Shown here piece after piece: positions 8,780-17,190 of a stretch of DNA of 64,000 bases; positions within the stretch are counted from its first letter, which is position 1; each line of letters opens with the position of its first letter. The position numbers and the translations under genes are program-made. The stretch is from Candidatus Poribacteria bacterium (lineage in GTDB: Bacteria; Poribacteria; WGA-4E; WGA-3G): the NCBI GenBank assembly GCA_022821495.1, contig JAJEDN010000072.1, positions 1 to 64,000 on the forward strand, read 5' to 3'. The notes under the pieces are model-generated. The model saw only the letters and a list, made by a program, of their open reading frames with translations. It was not told where the DNA came from and made no database searches.

Positions 8780-9967
8780 TTACCAATCCCCTCTCCGATT
8801 ATCCCAGAGATGTGCCTTGACGACCTCCTCATTCAGTTCAGTCCCCCATCCCGGACGGGTCGGGGTTTTCATGTAGCCGTCCACAATTTCAGGGACGTGC
8901 GTCGTCAGGTCGTCCTTCCACGGAACATCGTCTATATCAATCTCCATGATCCGCACGTTCGGCAAGACAGCACAGAGGCTCGCACTCATATAGGTAGCAA
9001 GGTGACTATAGTAATTATGCGGGGCGACATTGAGCTGGAACACATCCGCCAAATCCCCGATCTTCTTTGAGGGCGCGAACCCGTTCCACGGTACATCTAT
9101 CATAAAAACATCGGCAGCACGACATTCAAAATAGGGTAGATATTCACGCATGTAATAGAGGTTCTCACCGGTGCATATCTTCGTCGTCGTGGAATCCTTG
9201 ATTTGGCGGATAGCTTCATGATCGTACATATCAATCTCTAACCATAGCATGTCGAACTGCTCGAGGACTTTAGCAATACGCATGCACGCCTCCGGTTTGA
9301 AATTGAAGTTCAAATCAAGGTTGATACCGACATCAGGTCCAACCGCCTCTCTAAAGGTGCCGATTAAGGTTTCAATGTGCCGTAGGAGTTGAGACGTTAC
9401 GTTTCCGTCAGTAGTGCCAGACCTACCACCAAAGCCTGGAAAATAGACAGAAGCCGGGTCGCCCGGGAAAACAATGTTGGTTTTGAGGGCAGTGAACCCC
9501 TTTTCGACGACTTCACGTCCTAACGCTGCGATGTCATCCATTGTCCTTAAAGGCGGGACCCCTATAAGTTCAAAGTTGCGTGCTCGAGAACTCCCGCAGT
9601 GCGACCAATAGACGCGTACATCGTCGCGCGTCGGTCCACCGAATAACTCCACAACGGAAATCCCTAACGCCTTCGCCTTAATATCTACTAATGCGCACTC
9701 AATACCAGCGATTGCCTTTGCAGCGATGCCGCCAGGGCTTTGTCGAGAACCGCGAATCATATCCCAGAACCGCATCTCATAAGCACGCGGATCTTTCCCA
9801 ATCATCAGAGGTGTAAGGTCTTTGATAGTCCCTACTACACCATTCGGGTTTCTGCCATCACTGCATTCGCCATAACCAGTGATACCTGCATCGGTTTCCA
9901 CCTTCGTAAAAATCCAAGGCCGCCACCCCGCGTCCACAACAAAAGTCTCAATATTTGTAATTTTCAT
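8780..9967 (-). CDS. Mandelate racemase/muconate lactonizing enzyme family protein
   Basis: Enolase-superfamily dehydratase or racemase acting on a carboxylate such as a sugar acid. Metal-ligand candidates are seen in LDLNF (Asp), WLEID (Glu) and CTGEN (Glu), and a possible general-base His in VAPHNYYSH. The second-strand base motif reads KTN, not the usual KxK or KxH, so the chemistry may differ. The ATG at 9967 is preferred to a TTG one codon earlier. The insertion sequence ends within about 20 bp of this start, so expression may depend on readthrough from, or a promoter in, that element. The gene was probably once directly downstream of the Gfo/Idh/MocA gene on the other side of the element. 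Confidence 0.87.
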   Translation of the reverse strand: MKITNIETFVVDAGWRPWIFTKVETDAGITGYGECSDGRNPNGVVGTIKDLTPLMIGKDPRAYEMRFWDMIRGSRQSPGGIAAKAIAGIECALVDIKAKALGISVVELFGGPTRDDVRVYWSHCGSSRARNFELIGVPPLRTMDDIAALGREVVEKGFTALKTNIVFPGDPASVYFPGFGGRSGTTDGNVTSQLLRHIETLIGTFREAVGPDVGINLDLNFNFKPEACMRIAKVLEQFDMLWLEIDMYDHEAIRQIKDSTTTKICTGENLYYMREYLPYFECRAADVFMIDVPWNGFAPSKKIGDLADVFQLNVAPHNYYSHLATYMSASLCAVLPNVRIMEIDIDDVPWKDDLTTHVPEIVDGYMKTPTRPGWGTELNEEVVKAHLWDNRRGDW

Positions 9968-9996
9968 CAAAATCTTCGGTGTAGAAACCGCCTGCT

Positions 9997-11019
9997 TTAG
10001 CGGGGGGAGGAAACACCGCTCCTATAGTTAAAGTTGAGTCGTGTTAGCACTTTTAAATCTTGTGTTTTCGCGTTTTGACACAAACGTTTTCCACGCAGAG
10101 AATATAGAGAAATCCCTTGTTTGCTAAAGCCACTGATCCGGGTCAAACCGTATTTAACATGTTTGACGAGTGTGTTCTTTACCCATCCATTCCAAGTCGT
10201 GCCGCCATAGCGTGGACGCTTCCCACCTTTCTGTGGGTTTTGTCTATGAAGTTCACGCCTGCGTATGGGGATCGGCGATATACAGAATACACGGGTATTA
10301 TCAGGTATATCTTGCCCGCCTATTGTGTGATAAGCAAGACACCAAGAATCTACACAATGTGCGTCAAAAGTTTCAGCAAGTTTTTTAGACGACTTCTTGA
10401 GACCAAGTCTATCGCGTATCTCTTTCGTCTCGTAGCCTTGAAGTGTTAGCAGTTTCCATCGCTTCTGCGCTTGAGTGTAGAACCACTGCTTACCGACTTC
10501 CAATGGACTAAAAGACTGATTCCACTTGTTAGCACGTTGTATTGTTCGTGCCTTAATATCTTCAACGCAGACATGGGTTATAGGATAGAGTTTAGACAAC
10601 CAGTCAAGGATACGGAGTTTCCAATCCCATCTCGCACGTGTGCCTGCGGGAATCCGTTCTTTATTCGCGAGACGATTGATGCGGTTTTTGCGGTTCGGAC
10701 ACTTCCGAGAACGCCGCCCTCGCCGCAACACACGACGCTTTTCAATCTTCTTGCCGACTTTGTTATGGGCATCGGCTTGAACATTCAAGTAGGTATGTGC
10801 TTCAGACTTCACGGTAAAGCCTTCTTTTTTCCTGCCAGGGTCTACACCCACAGCAATCTCTTGCGTGTAGTCGGTTTCCACTTCGTAGTTGAGTCTGACA
10901 CAGAATATACCATTAGACCAATAGGGGGTTGCTAATCCTTTCTTAATTAGCATACCTGCCTTGTTTGGACGTGTCGGCATTAACTTGCCACCCGTTTTAC
11001 TCGTTACTGGAACAAACAT
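9997..11019 (-). CDS. isrB: IsrB: RNA-guided RuvC-only nickase of an OMEGA element
   Basis: 340 residues. The N-terminal PLMP-like segment (KLMPTRPNKAGMLIKKG, residues 12-28) is followed by RuvC-I (VGVDPG, Asp60), an Arg-rich bridge helix (about 90-117; KRRVLRRGRRSRK), RuvC-II (CVEDIKA, Glu153) and RuvC-III (FDAHCVDSW, His221/Asp224). Only about 70 residues separate RuvC-II from RuvC-III, and no HNH Cys/His pattern is present there, so this is IsrB rather than IscB. The C-terminus (RRELHRQNPQKGGKRPRYGG, then VKHVKYGL) matches the TAM-interacting region I recall for the family. Start at 11019 has AAGGGAG upstream; the longer open frame extends into the noncoding part of the element. All catalytic acids are intact. 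Family members nick DNA guided by an omega RNA. Confidence 0.88.
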   Translation of the reverse strand: MFVPVTSKTGGKLMPTRPNKAGMLIKKGLATPYWSNGIFCVRLNYEVETDYTQEIAVGVDPGRKKEGFTVKSEAHTYLNVQADAHNKVGKKIEKRRVLRRGRRSRKCPNRKNRINRLANKERIPAGTRARWDWKLRILDWLSKLYPITHVCVEDIKARTIQRANKWNQSFSPLEVGKQWFYTQAQKRWKLLTLQGYETKEIRDRLGLKKSSKKLAETFDAHCVDSWCLAYHTIGGQDIPDNTRVFCISPIPIRRRELHRQNPQKGGKRPRYGGTTWNGWVKNTLVKHVKYGLTRISGFSKQGISLYSLRGKRLCQNAKTQDLKVLTRLNFNYRSGVSSPR

Positions 11020-11237
11020 AGTTTGTAATCTCCCTTTCGGGTTGTATATTGCCCCATCCAGATCACAGTATTCAAAAGGAATCAGACTTGGGGAGCATCC
11101 GAAACATTGTGCTGGCGACCACACCAAGATACCGCGATATTTTACTGTAGTCAGGACTTAATCTTGTGGAGTGAACCTGTGGTATAGGCTTCGCACAAGC
11201 ACCCATGCTTTAGCAGGGTGTCACTGACGCAATCTCC
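11020..11237 (-). ncRNA. Candidate omega RNA scaffold of the IsrB element
   Basis: This 218-nt region upstream of isrB is where IscB/IsrB elements encode their guide RNA. It has no convincing protein coding and contains several local inverted repeats on the minus strand: the CACCCTGC...GCATGGGTG hairpin near the left end, TATCGCGGTA, and a GGTGTGG...CGCC segment. In known relatives the guide is at the RNA 5' end and is copied from DNA flanking the left end, here the 3' end of the Gfo/Idh/MocA gene just above 11238. The 3' end would approach the ribosome binding site of isrB. Ends and fold are inferred. Confidence 0.5.
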
Positions 11238-12239
11238 CTACAGTTTAACAACTTCCTTTCGACGATCCGATTCCAGAAGAGCGTCACAGACGCGCATTGT
11301 GTTGACGGCAACATCGGGCCACTGTGTCTCAAGGTTCCCAGATTGCACAATCCGCGAAAACCGCTCAATCATCTTGACTTCCTGAACGCATCCCTCAACG
11401 GTGTTTTGCTCATTTCCATCCGAACCGTGAACCCAGAACCGAGCAGTATCTTCGGATGTCGGGACAGTGAAATCATCACAGACGATTGAAGCACGCGTCC
11501 CTGCCACCTCAAACCACTTTCGGAGTCCCGTGTCGAACCCGCAATCTAAAGTGGCAATCCGTTCATCGTCAAACCAGAGGATGCCAGCAAGATTGAAATC
11601 GACACCCACCTTGTAGCGTGCCATAGCGAAAACCTGTGTCGGCATCTGCTCAAATGCCCAGAGGATTGCTCGGACACAATAGTAGCCTAAATCTCCGAGA
11701 CTGCCACCCGCGAATTCCTTCATTGCCCGGATATTACCGACCGGGATTGTATCCCAATTGAAAGTGAACGCCGCTGTCACTCGGCGCAGTTTTCCGAGCG
11801 TGCTGTCTATTATTTTCTCTTTCATTGCCGCTGTACGATCATGGTGTACCCACATGACACCGTCCATCAGTTGCACACCGTTTTGGCGACACGCATCCGC
11901 CATAGCAATCGCCTCAGCAGCATTCGCAGCAAGCGGTTTTTCACAAAGGACGTGTTTACCGTGCTCCGCTGCTTTGATTGTCCATTCAGCGTGGAGTGAA
12001 GGGGGTAAAGGGATATAGATGGCATCTATCGAATCATCGGCGAGGAGTGCGTCGTAGGTGCCGTAAGCCTTGAAGACATTATGATCTTGTGCCCACGTTG
12101 CAGCACGTTCTTCTGTCCGGCTCGCGACCGCAATCAAATCCGCATTCCCGGCGAGCTGGATCGCGCGGGCGACCTTTGTGGCAATATTCGCAGTGCTGAG
12201 AATCCCCCAGCGGACAGGTTGTTTTGTTTCAGTTGTCAT
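11238..12239 (-). CDS. Gfo/Idh/MocA family oxidoreductase
   Basis: 333 residues, close to the glucose-fructose oxidoreductase or D-xylose dehydrogenase branch. It shows the N-terminal Rossmann variant GILSTANIA, SRTEERA after the second strand, IYIPLPPSLHAEW, and the catalytic CEKPLA motif near residue 97. The helix LMDGVMWVHHDRT follows, as in that branch. GGAGCAAC precedes the ATG. The IsrB element begins directly after the stop codon, so this gene is intact but separated from the MR/MLE gene that probably followed it. Confidence 0.88.
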   Translation of the reverse strand: MTTETKQPVRWGILSTANIATKVARAIQLAGNADLIAVASRTEERAATWAQDHNVFKAYGTYDALLADDSIDAIYIPLPPSLHAEWTIKAAEHGKHVLCEKPLAANAAEAIAMADACRQNGVQLMDGVMWVHHDRTAAMKEKIIDSTLGKLRRVTAAFTFNWDTIPVGNIRAMKEFAGGSLGDLGYYCVRAILWAFEQMPTQVFAMARYKVGVDFNLAGILWFDDERIATLDCGFDTGLRKWFEVAGTRASIVCDDFTVPTSEDTARFWVHGSDGNEQNTVEGCVQEVKMIERFSRIVQSGNLETQWPDVAVNTMRVCDALLESDRRKEVVKL

Positions 12240-12352
12240 GTTGCTCCATCTGATGTAAGGTTGTCGTTATTACCCGTTAGGCTAATCATAATATATCGTG
12301 TAATAGAAAATAGGTCAAGTATATTAGGTGTCCGAATTGAATCGGTTTTAAC

Positions 12353-12380
12353 TTGATTTTTGGTGCGAAAATGATATAAT
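12353..12380 (+). promoter_or_regulatory. Sigma-70 type promoter upstream of the solute-binding lipoprotein
   Basis: TTGATT at 12353-12358 and TATAAT at 12375-12380, spaced 16 bp, form a good sigma-70 type promoter about 80 bp before the start codon of the substrate-binding protein. The region also lies between two divergent genes, where a promoter is expected. Confidence 0.55.
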
Positions 12381-12459
12381 TGAAATAAAAAAATAATCAG
12401 CACTTCGCGTGCTGTCAATAGACCAAAACATACATTTTGTATACCATTGGAGGAGTTTT

Positions 12460-13623
12460 ATGAATACGAAAAAATTCACGTTATTCGCGTCCTTATTCGC
12501 GATTATCGTACTAACTGTCGGATTTTCCGCTTGTGATCGAGTTTCCGAAATTATCGATCCGACTGCACCGCAGATGCCGGAGACCCGTGAAGAAATTTCT
12601 GTCGGTGTCGTCTTACCTGTAACAGGTCGGCTTAGCGACACATTTGGTATCTCAACATTGCAAGCCTATGAATTGGCACTCAGCGAGATTAACGCTGCAC
12701 AACCGAATGGTGCACAACTCAAACTCATCATTGAAGATAATCAGGGCACTATAGACGGAACAGTTGCAGCCTTCAATAAACTGATTCAGGATGGGGTATC
12801 TGTTATCCTTGGACCTGCGACCTCAGGTCAAACCGAGGTCGCTTTTCCAATTGCACAAGAGAATCAGGTGGTGGCAATAAGTCCAACATCCGCTTCCCGT
12901 GGACTCAGCGCGCTTGGTGATTTTGTTTTTCGGGTCTCACTTACCACAGATGTGCTCATTCCTGAAGGTATTGAAGTGACACACGCAAAACTCGGTTACC
13001 AAAAAGCCGCTACATTATATGATGAGGTAGATGTTTTCTCCACCGATAGCGATGCAGCAACTCGGGAAGTACTCGCTGCTAAAGGGATTGAACTGGTAGC
13101 CACTGAAACTTTCAAGGGCGGTGATACAGACTTTTCTGAGCAGCTTAGCCGAATACAGGCACTGGATCCTGATGTTATCTTCGTTTCATGTTTAGCACCC
13201 GAAAAGCCTGGAATACTTACCCAAGGCCATCAACTCGGTATATCTGCCCCCTTTATCGTGCGTACATTGACTGCAGCAGAGGTCCAAGCCGTAGGTGACG
13301 CTGCCGAGGGCGCGATAACTTTTGTAGGATGGGGCACGGCTGTTGATACACCGGGGAATAAAACCTTTGTGGAAAATTATAGTGCCAAATTCGGCATGGA
13401 GCCGACCAATTACGCCGCTCGCCCGTACGCAACTTTCCATATTCTGGCTGAAGCGATCGCGAACGCACAATCAACTGACGCCGCTTCAATCCGAGAAGCA
13501 CTTGCAAATATCAGAGATTTTGACACAATTTTCGGCAAATTCTCTTTTGATGCGAATGGAGACGCGGTTTATGACACGAAGGTCCTGATTGTCAAGGATG
13601 GCGAATTGGTACCCTTTGAGTAA
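12460..13623 (+). CDS. Branched-chain amino acid type substrate-binding lipoprotein
   Basis: Extracytoplasmic solute receptor of the LivJ/Leu-Ile-Val-binding class. A lipobox FSAC at about residues 22-25 follows a signal sequence, then the family core ISVGVVLPVTGRLSDTFG, LIIEDNQGT, VILGPATSGQTEVA and ISPTSAS. 387 residues, normal for the family. The ATG at 12460 has GGAGGAG upstream. No permease or ATPase genes of a Liv transporter are adjacent, so it is either an orphan receptor or works with components encoded elsewhere. The ligand is unknown. Confidence 0.9.
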   Translation: MNTKKFTLFASLFAIIVLTVGFSACDRVSEIIDPTAPQMPETREEISVGVVLPVTGRLSDTFGISTLQAYELALSEINAAQPNGAQLKLIIEDNQGTIDGTVAAFNKLIQDGVSVILGPATSGQTEVAFPIAQENQVVAISPTSASRGLSALGDFVFRVSLTTDVLIPEGIEVTHAKLGYQKAATLYDEVDVFSTDSDAATREVLAAKGIELVATETFKGGDTDFSEQLSRIQALDPDVIFVSCLAPEKPGILTQGHQLGISAPFIVRTLTAAEVQAVGDAAEGAITFVGWGTAVDTPGNKTFVENYSAKFGMEPTNYAARPYATFHILAEAIANAQSTDAASIREALANIRDFDTIFGKFSFDANGDAVYDTKVLIVKDGELVPFE

Positions 13624-13679
13624 TCCTTGGCTGAATGTATTGAGACAGGCTGCCTTGACAGGTATAGACATACTAAAAG

Positions 13680-14546
13680 GTGGAAGGTTTGGAAAATCCA
13701 TTAGGTCAGTTTTACACTAAATCAGAGGTCGCCGAAGCATGTTGGGAGCATTTCACAAACACACTCTCGACGCTAAACCGGAATTTCAGCGACCTCTTTT
13801 TTGTCGAACCTGCTGCTGGCACCGGCGCGTTTTACAAACTCCTACCGGCGGAGAAGCGATTCGGCATCGATCTCGTACCGAAATGTAAGGATGTAAAATC
13901 CCACGATTTTTTTAACGTCACCGATTTTCCATCCGCACCCAGAGATACGGTTATCATCAGTAATCCACCGTTTGGCAAACGCGGGAAGTTAGCGATCGCC
14001 TTCTTCAATCATGCTGCCGATTTAGCAGACATCGTCGCGTTTATTGTGCCTGTTAATTTTCGCAAATTTACAACTCACAAACAGCTTGCCCCGAACATGC
14101 GCTTCATCAGCAAATTGCCACTGCCAAGGGATGCATTCTACCTCCACACGGGCAAGTCATACTCGGTAAATACAGAATTTCAGATATGGACCCGGTTGGC
14201 AAGCCCCCATCCAGATATGCGTCAATATAAACCTTTACCTATTCGGCATAAAGATTTTCAGATGTGGCAGTATAATAACACCCGTGAGGCTCTGAAAGTC
14301 TTTGAAAACCCTTTTGATCTCGCTGTACCGTGTCAAGGCTGGCAAGATTATTCGCGTAGAGAGATAGATGAAAAGCAGTGTGAAAAGAGTAAGCAGTGGA
14401 TACTTTTAAAAGCAAAAAATTCGACCGTCTTATCGCGCTTGATGGAAATTGATTATGGACACTTAGCACAAGAATGTGCTACAGCGGTTCCGGGTTTCCG
14501 GAAAGGCGATTTGGTGAAAGCGTACACAGACACCTACGATAAGTAG
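13680..14546 (+). CDS. SAM-dependent DNA (adenine-N6 type) methyltransferase, orphan
   Basis: About 288 residues. SAM-binding motif I FVEPAAGTGAF is at residues 41-51 and catalytic motif IV NPPFGK at 95-100, the form expected for amino-methyltransferases acting on DNA. QFYTKSEVAEACWEHF at the N-terminus is similar to N-6 methylases of type I/IIG systems and to phage enzymes. No restriction endonuclease or specificity subunit is nearby, so it looks solitary. The start is either the GTG at 13680 or the TTG at 13689, both near AAAAGG; neither is decisive. Target site unknown. Confidence 0.78.
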   Translation: MEGLENPLGQFYTKSEVAEACWEHFTNTLSTLNRNFSDLFFVEPAAGTGAFYKLLPAEKRFGIDLVPKCKDVKSHDFFNVTDFPSAPRDTVIISNPPFGKRGKLAIAFFNHAADLADIVAFIVPVNFRKFTTHKQLAPNMRFISKLPLPRDAFYLHTGKSYSVNTEFQIWTRLASPHPDMRQYKPLPIRHKDFQMWQYNNTREALKVFENPFDLAVPCQGWQDYSRREIDEKQCEKSKQWILLKAKNSTVLSRLMEIDYGHLAQECATAVPGFRKGDLVKAYTDTYDK

Positions 14547-14581
14547 AATTCGCTGTCAAGATTGGCTTCTATTCAACCATC

Positions 14582-15724
14582 TTAACTCGCTCCAAACCGT
14601 TCCGGACGGTAAGCGGCAAACCAATCCACCCGTACATCATCCGCGATCTCTATAGTCGCCATTTCACCCACCAAAGGTGCTAACGTCACGCCGCTATGCA
14701 TGAGCGCAACATATAAGTTTGGAACCGCTTCAGTAAATCCGAGTACTGGAAATCCATCAAGCGGCATCGGACGATAACCGACAGGCGTTGGAATCGCTTT
14801 CGCGTCCGCTATTACCGGCAAATAGGCTCTGGCACGGTCAAGAAGTGCGTCAGCATGCTGTTGCGAATCATCACGGTTGATCCCTTCCTGTGTCCCTTGC
14901 CCAATTCTGAGGCTCCCGTCAGATAGTTGCCGGAGGTGGAGGTGTTGATGCTTCTCATCCTTTGATGGCGCATGAATTATCGCTACATTGTGTAATACCT
15001 CAGCACACGGTGTGGTTTTAATAACAACGCCAGGACTCCGCTGTTGCGGAATATGGACCCGTGCCAGAGAAGCTAATTCGGTCGTTTGAACACCGCTTGC
15101 TAAAACAACAACATCACATGAAAATTCGCCATTGGCTGTTTTCACAGCGACGATATTGTTATCACGAATGACAAAACCTGTGACACTGGTTTGCGCATAC
15201 ACGACTGTTCCCATTTCACGCGCACGCCGGAGACAAACGTCTATAAAAACATCGGTTTCAATGTGGATATCCGCTTCCGAAAGGGACGCAGCTAACACAC
15301 GACCAAGGCTTAGATGCGGTTCGAGTGCTAATATCTCGTCACGGGTGATAAGACGACACAGATACCCCCACGCTTGGATCTGTTGGATACGTTCACGCAG
15401 CTGCCTCGCACGTTGCGGATCGTTTTCCCACCGCATTTCACCGCCATAGTGGATACCGATATCTGTATCAAGTTGATGTGCCAACCGATACCACATATCA
15501 AGCGAACGCCGATTCAGCGTGTGATACTCGCGTGGATCTTTCCCGAAAGCATTCACCCAAGCGAAAGAATGTCCAGAGGCACCTGAACCCGGGACATCGC
15601 GTTCCAGAAGCGTAACGTCAAAGCCATCTCGCTGGGACAGATGATAAGCGAGCGTAGCACCAATGATACCCGCACCCACTATTATTACTTTTTTTGTTTT
15701 GGAATTCGGAGATATGTTTGACAT
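14582..15724 (-). CDS. FAD-dependent oxidoreductase of the DAO (glycine/D-amino acid oxidase) family
   Basis: 380 residues. The dinucleotide motif VGAGIIGATLAYHL is near residues 16-29, with LLERD closing the ADP-ribose site and the GSGASGHSFAWVNA segment typical of DadA/sarcosine-oxidase-like proteins. A second FAD-contacting region is GYRPMPLDGFPVLG near residue 325, and LMHSGVTLAP ends the fold. It would oxidise an amine or amino acid to an imine. Not operonic with its neighbours; repetitive heptamers lie upstream. Substrate not predictable. Confidence 0.88.
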   Translation of the reverse strand: MSNISPNSKTKKVIIVGAGIIGATLAYHLSQRDGFDVTLLERDVPGSGASGHSFAWVNAFGKDPREYHTLNRRSLDMWYRLAHQLDTDIGIHYGGEMRWENDPQRARQLRERIQQIQAWGYLCRLITRDEILALEPHLSLGRVLAASLSEADIHIETDVFIDVCLRRAREMGTVVYAQTSVTGFVIRDNNIVAVKTANGEFSCDVVVLASGVQTTELASLARVHIPQQRSPGVVIKTTPCAEVLHNVAIIHAPSKDEKHQHLHLRQLSDGSLRIGQGTQEGINRDDSQQHADALLDRARAYLPVIADAKAIPTPVGYRPMPLDGFPVLGFTEAVPNLYVALMHSGVTLAPLVGEMATIEIADDVRVDWFAAYRPERFGAS

Positions 15725-15727
15725 TAT

Positions 15728-15850
15728 AGTTACCAGTTACCAGTTTACAGTTACCAGAAAAGAAGTTTCTTGACTGGTTACTCCTTCTAATGAATCAGAT
15801 ACGCTCTTAACTGACCACTGGTCACTGGTTACTGACAACTGATAACTACT
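15728..15850. repeat. Two heptanucleotide tandem arrays (AGTTACC and AACTGAY types)
   Basis: Between two minus-strand genes lie two 7-bp periodic arrays. At 15728-15755 there are four units, AGTTACC, AGTTACC, AGTTTAC and AGTTACC. At 15809-15850 there are six units beginning AACTGAC, CACTGGT, CACTGGT, TACTGAC, AACTGAT and AACTACT. They are read as reverse complements of one another's consensus. Related arrays occur at three other intergenic places in the window. Confidence 0.8.
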
Positions 15851-16469
15851 AACGATGTACTGCGACAATAAATCCTGTCAAGCCCGCAAGCAACAACTGA
15901 AAGCCAGTTTGATAAAACAGCATGAAAAACGGTTGACAGAGCGCAATCAACCCCAGTGCGATTAAACCAATAGAGAAGCGTTCACACAAGGTTTTCTGCG
16001 AAAAGACAATCGAAAAAACGATGACACCGGGCAGGAGCAGATGTAGGGCAGTACTACCGAGCGATGGAAAGAAGGGTTGATAAAGAAAAATAATGCCGAT
16101 ACACGCTAAAAGTGCTGAACCAATAGTCGAGACCCGCTTTGCAGCCGTCGTCATACCGAAAGCAACAGCACAAGCGAATAAAATGTGGAATGCCGAACCG
16201 CGCAAAATTGATGGGATCGGTAGATAGAGAAACCCAAATCCAATCACCAAACCCATGCCTGATATAATGGCGATTGGCTGTTTATTCTCAAAGGCAATCC
16301 CCGCAAGAATAGCAGCGATACTCAACAGCACCAGCGAGATGCCCTTAAGCAAAACACTATTTTCTGTCATAATCGCTGGTAGCAGCGAAATACCTTCTAT
16401 ATAGAGAAAAACAGTGCCAACTACGAAAAATCCGATCGCAATTAATTGATTTCGTTTTTCCTTCGCCAT
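15849..16469 (-). CDS. Hypothetical polytopic membrane protein
   Basis: 206 residues, not recognised. It is almost wholly hydrophobic, with about six to seven predicted transmembrane helices and very short loops, for example LIAIGFFVVGTVFLYI, GISLVLLSIAAILAGIAF and LLLPGVIVFSIVFS. A weak internal repeat (LYLPIPS, LYQPFFPS, LCQPFFML, each after a hydrophobic helix with Gly) suggests three homologous two-helix units. Location is the inner membrane. It may be transcribed after the coiled-coil protein gene upstream, 42 bp apart. No function inferred. Confidence 0.65.
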   Translation of the reverse strand: MAKEKRNQLIAIGFFVVGTVFLYIEGISLLPAIMTENSVLLKGISLVLLSIAAILAGIAFENKQPIAIISGMGLVIGFGFLYLPIPSILRGSAFHILFACAVAFGMTTAAKRVSTIGSALLACIGIIFLYQPFFPSLGSTALHLLLPGVIVFSIVFSQKTLCERFSIGLIALGLIALCQPFFMLFYQTGFQLLLAGLTGFIVAVHR

Positions 16470-16511
16470 AGCAATCTTTTAGAGACCGATCGTCTCATCC
16501 ACCTACGATTT

Positions 16512-16976
16512 TCACTCTTTCCGTTTCAACAAGCGGTTTACCCAACCTTTAGACTGTTCCTCCATCAACTGATTTGTTAAATCATCAACTTGTGCAGACC
16601 AGTCCCCTCTTTCGGCTTGGAAAGATTCAACGCTCTCGCGAAGCTCCGTATTTTCAGCGATAAGTGCGTTATTTTCTTTTTCTAATCTATCACAAGTTTC
16701 CCGGAGGTACGTAATATCAATAATTTGGCAGCTGAGATTCTCAATAATGTCATCTGTCGGAATATTATAGGTGAGTTTCTTTATTAGCGGTGCAAGTCCA
16801 TCAACCCGTAGCTGCACCTGTGGCTTCGTGGCACGCCCCGGTTCTTCAGAGCGGGCAGAGACGACGCGCAGATACGGCTCAATTTCTACATCTTGCTGCT
16901 CTAAAGCTCGAATAATAATTCCCTCTTCCACACCTATTATTTCTGAAACTTCAGAAGGGTTCATATAGAGGTCCAT
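16512..16976 (-). CDS. Hypothetical coiled-coil protein
   Basis: 154 residues from ATG 16976 (a TTG two codons earlier is also possible). The N-terminal 25 residues (NPSEVSEIIGVEEGIIIRALEQ) form two short helices that could be a small helix-turn-helix. The region from about 90 to 145 is a strong heptad coiled coil (YLRETCDRLEKENNALIAENTELRES type), ending in a basic tail VNRLLKRKE. No known family is recognised. It is probably cytoplasmic and oligomeric. It precedes the small membrane protein gene on the same strand. Confidence 0.65.
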   Translation of the reverse strand: MDLYMNPSEVSEIIGVEEGIIIRALEQQDVEIEPYLRVVSARSEEPGRATKPQVQLRVDGLAPLIKKLTYNIPTDDIIENLSCQIIDITYLRETCDRLEKENNALIAENTELRESVESFQAERGDWSAQVDDLTNQLMEEQSKGWVNRLLKRKE

Positions 16977-17190
16977 TCCCAAATTCCCAAATCCTATTTT
17001 AACGAAGTATAGTAAATCTAAATGACGCCAACGTCGTTTTTCTGAAAAAAACAGACTTATAATAGGATACTACATATTACTTTGTTTGACAAATTAATAT
17101 TCGGATGCCCTCACGGTAGGCGTGATTTTGTGGGTTTTCACTTGATTGATGAGGCTTGAACCTTGCCAGTTTTCAAGATAGATGCAAGTG

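Larger units (their letters stand above)
9978..11237 (-). mobile_element. IsrB-only insertion sequence (IS200/IS605-like OMEGA element)
   Basis: About 1.26 kb holding a single gene, isrB, and no TnpA transposase, so it is non-autonomous. On the minus strand the left end carries a hairpin CACCC-TGC-TAAA-GCA-T-GGGTG (within 11200-11222), and the right end, overlapping the isrB stop, carries CCGCTAAAGCAGGCGG. The core GCTAAAGCA is common to both ends, as expected for subterminal hairpins of the IS200/IS605 superfamily. The element lies between the last codon of a Gfo/Idh/MocA gene and the first codon of an MR/MLE gene. Exact boundaries are estimates, since there are no terminal inverted repeats or target duplications in this superfamily. 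Confidence 0.75.

Noticed and set aside
10471..10935. Plus-strand open frame of 154 residues
   Set aside because: It is antisense to isrB, whose motifs are unmistakable.
11020..11127. Coding extension of isrB to 11127
   Set aside because: The upstream residues lack IsrB similarity, lie in the noncoding end of the element, and the ATG at 11019 has AAGGGAG in the right place.
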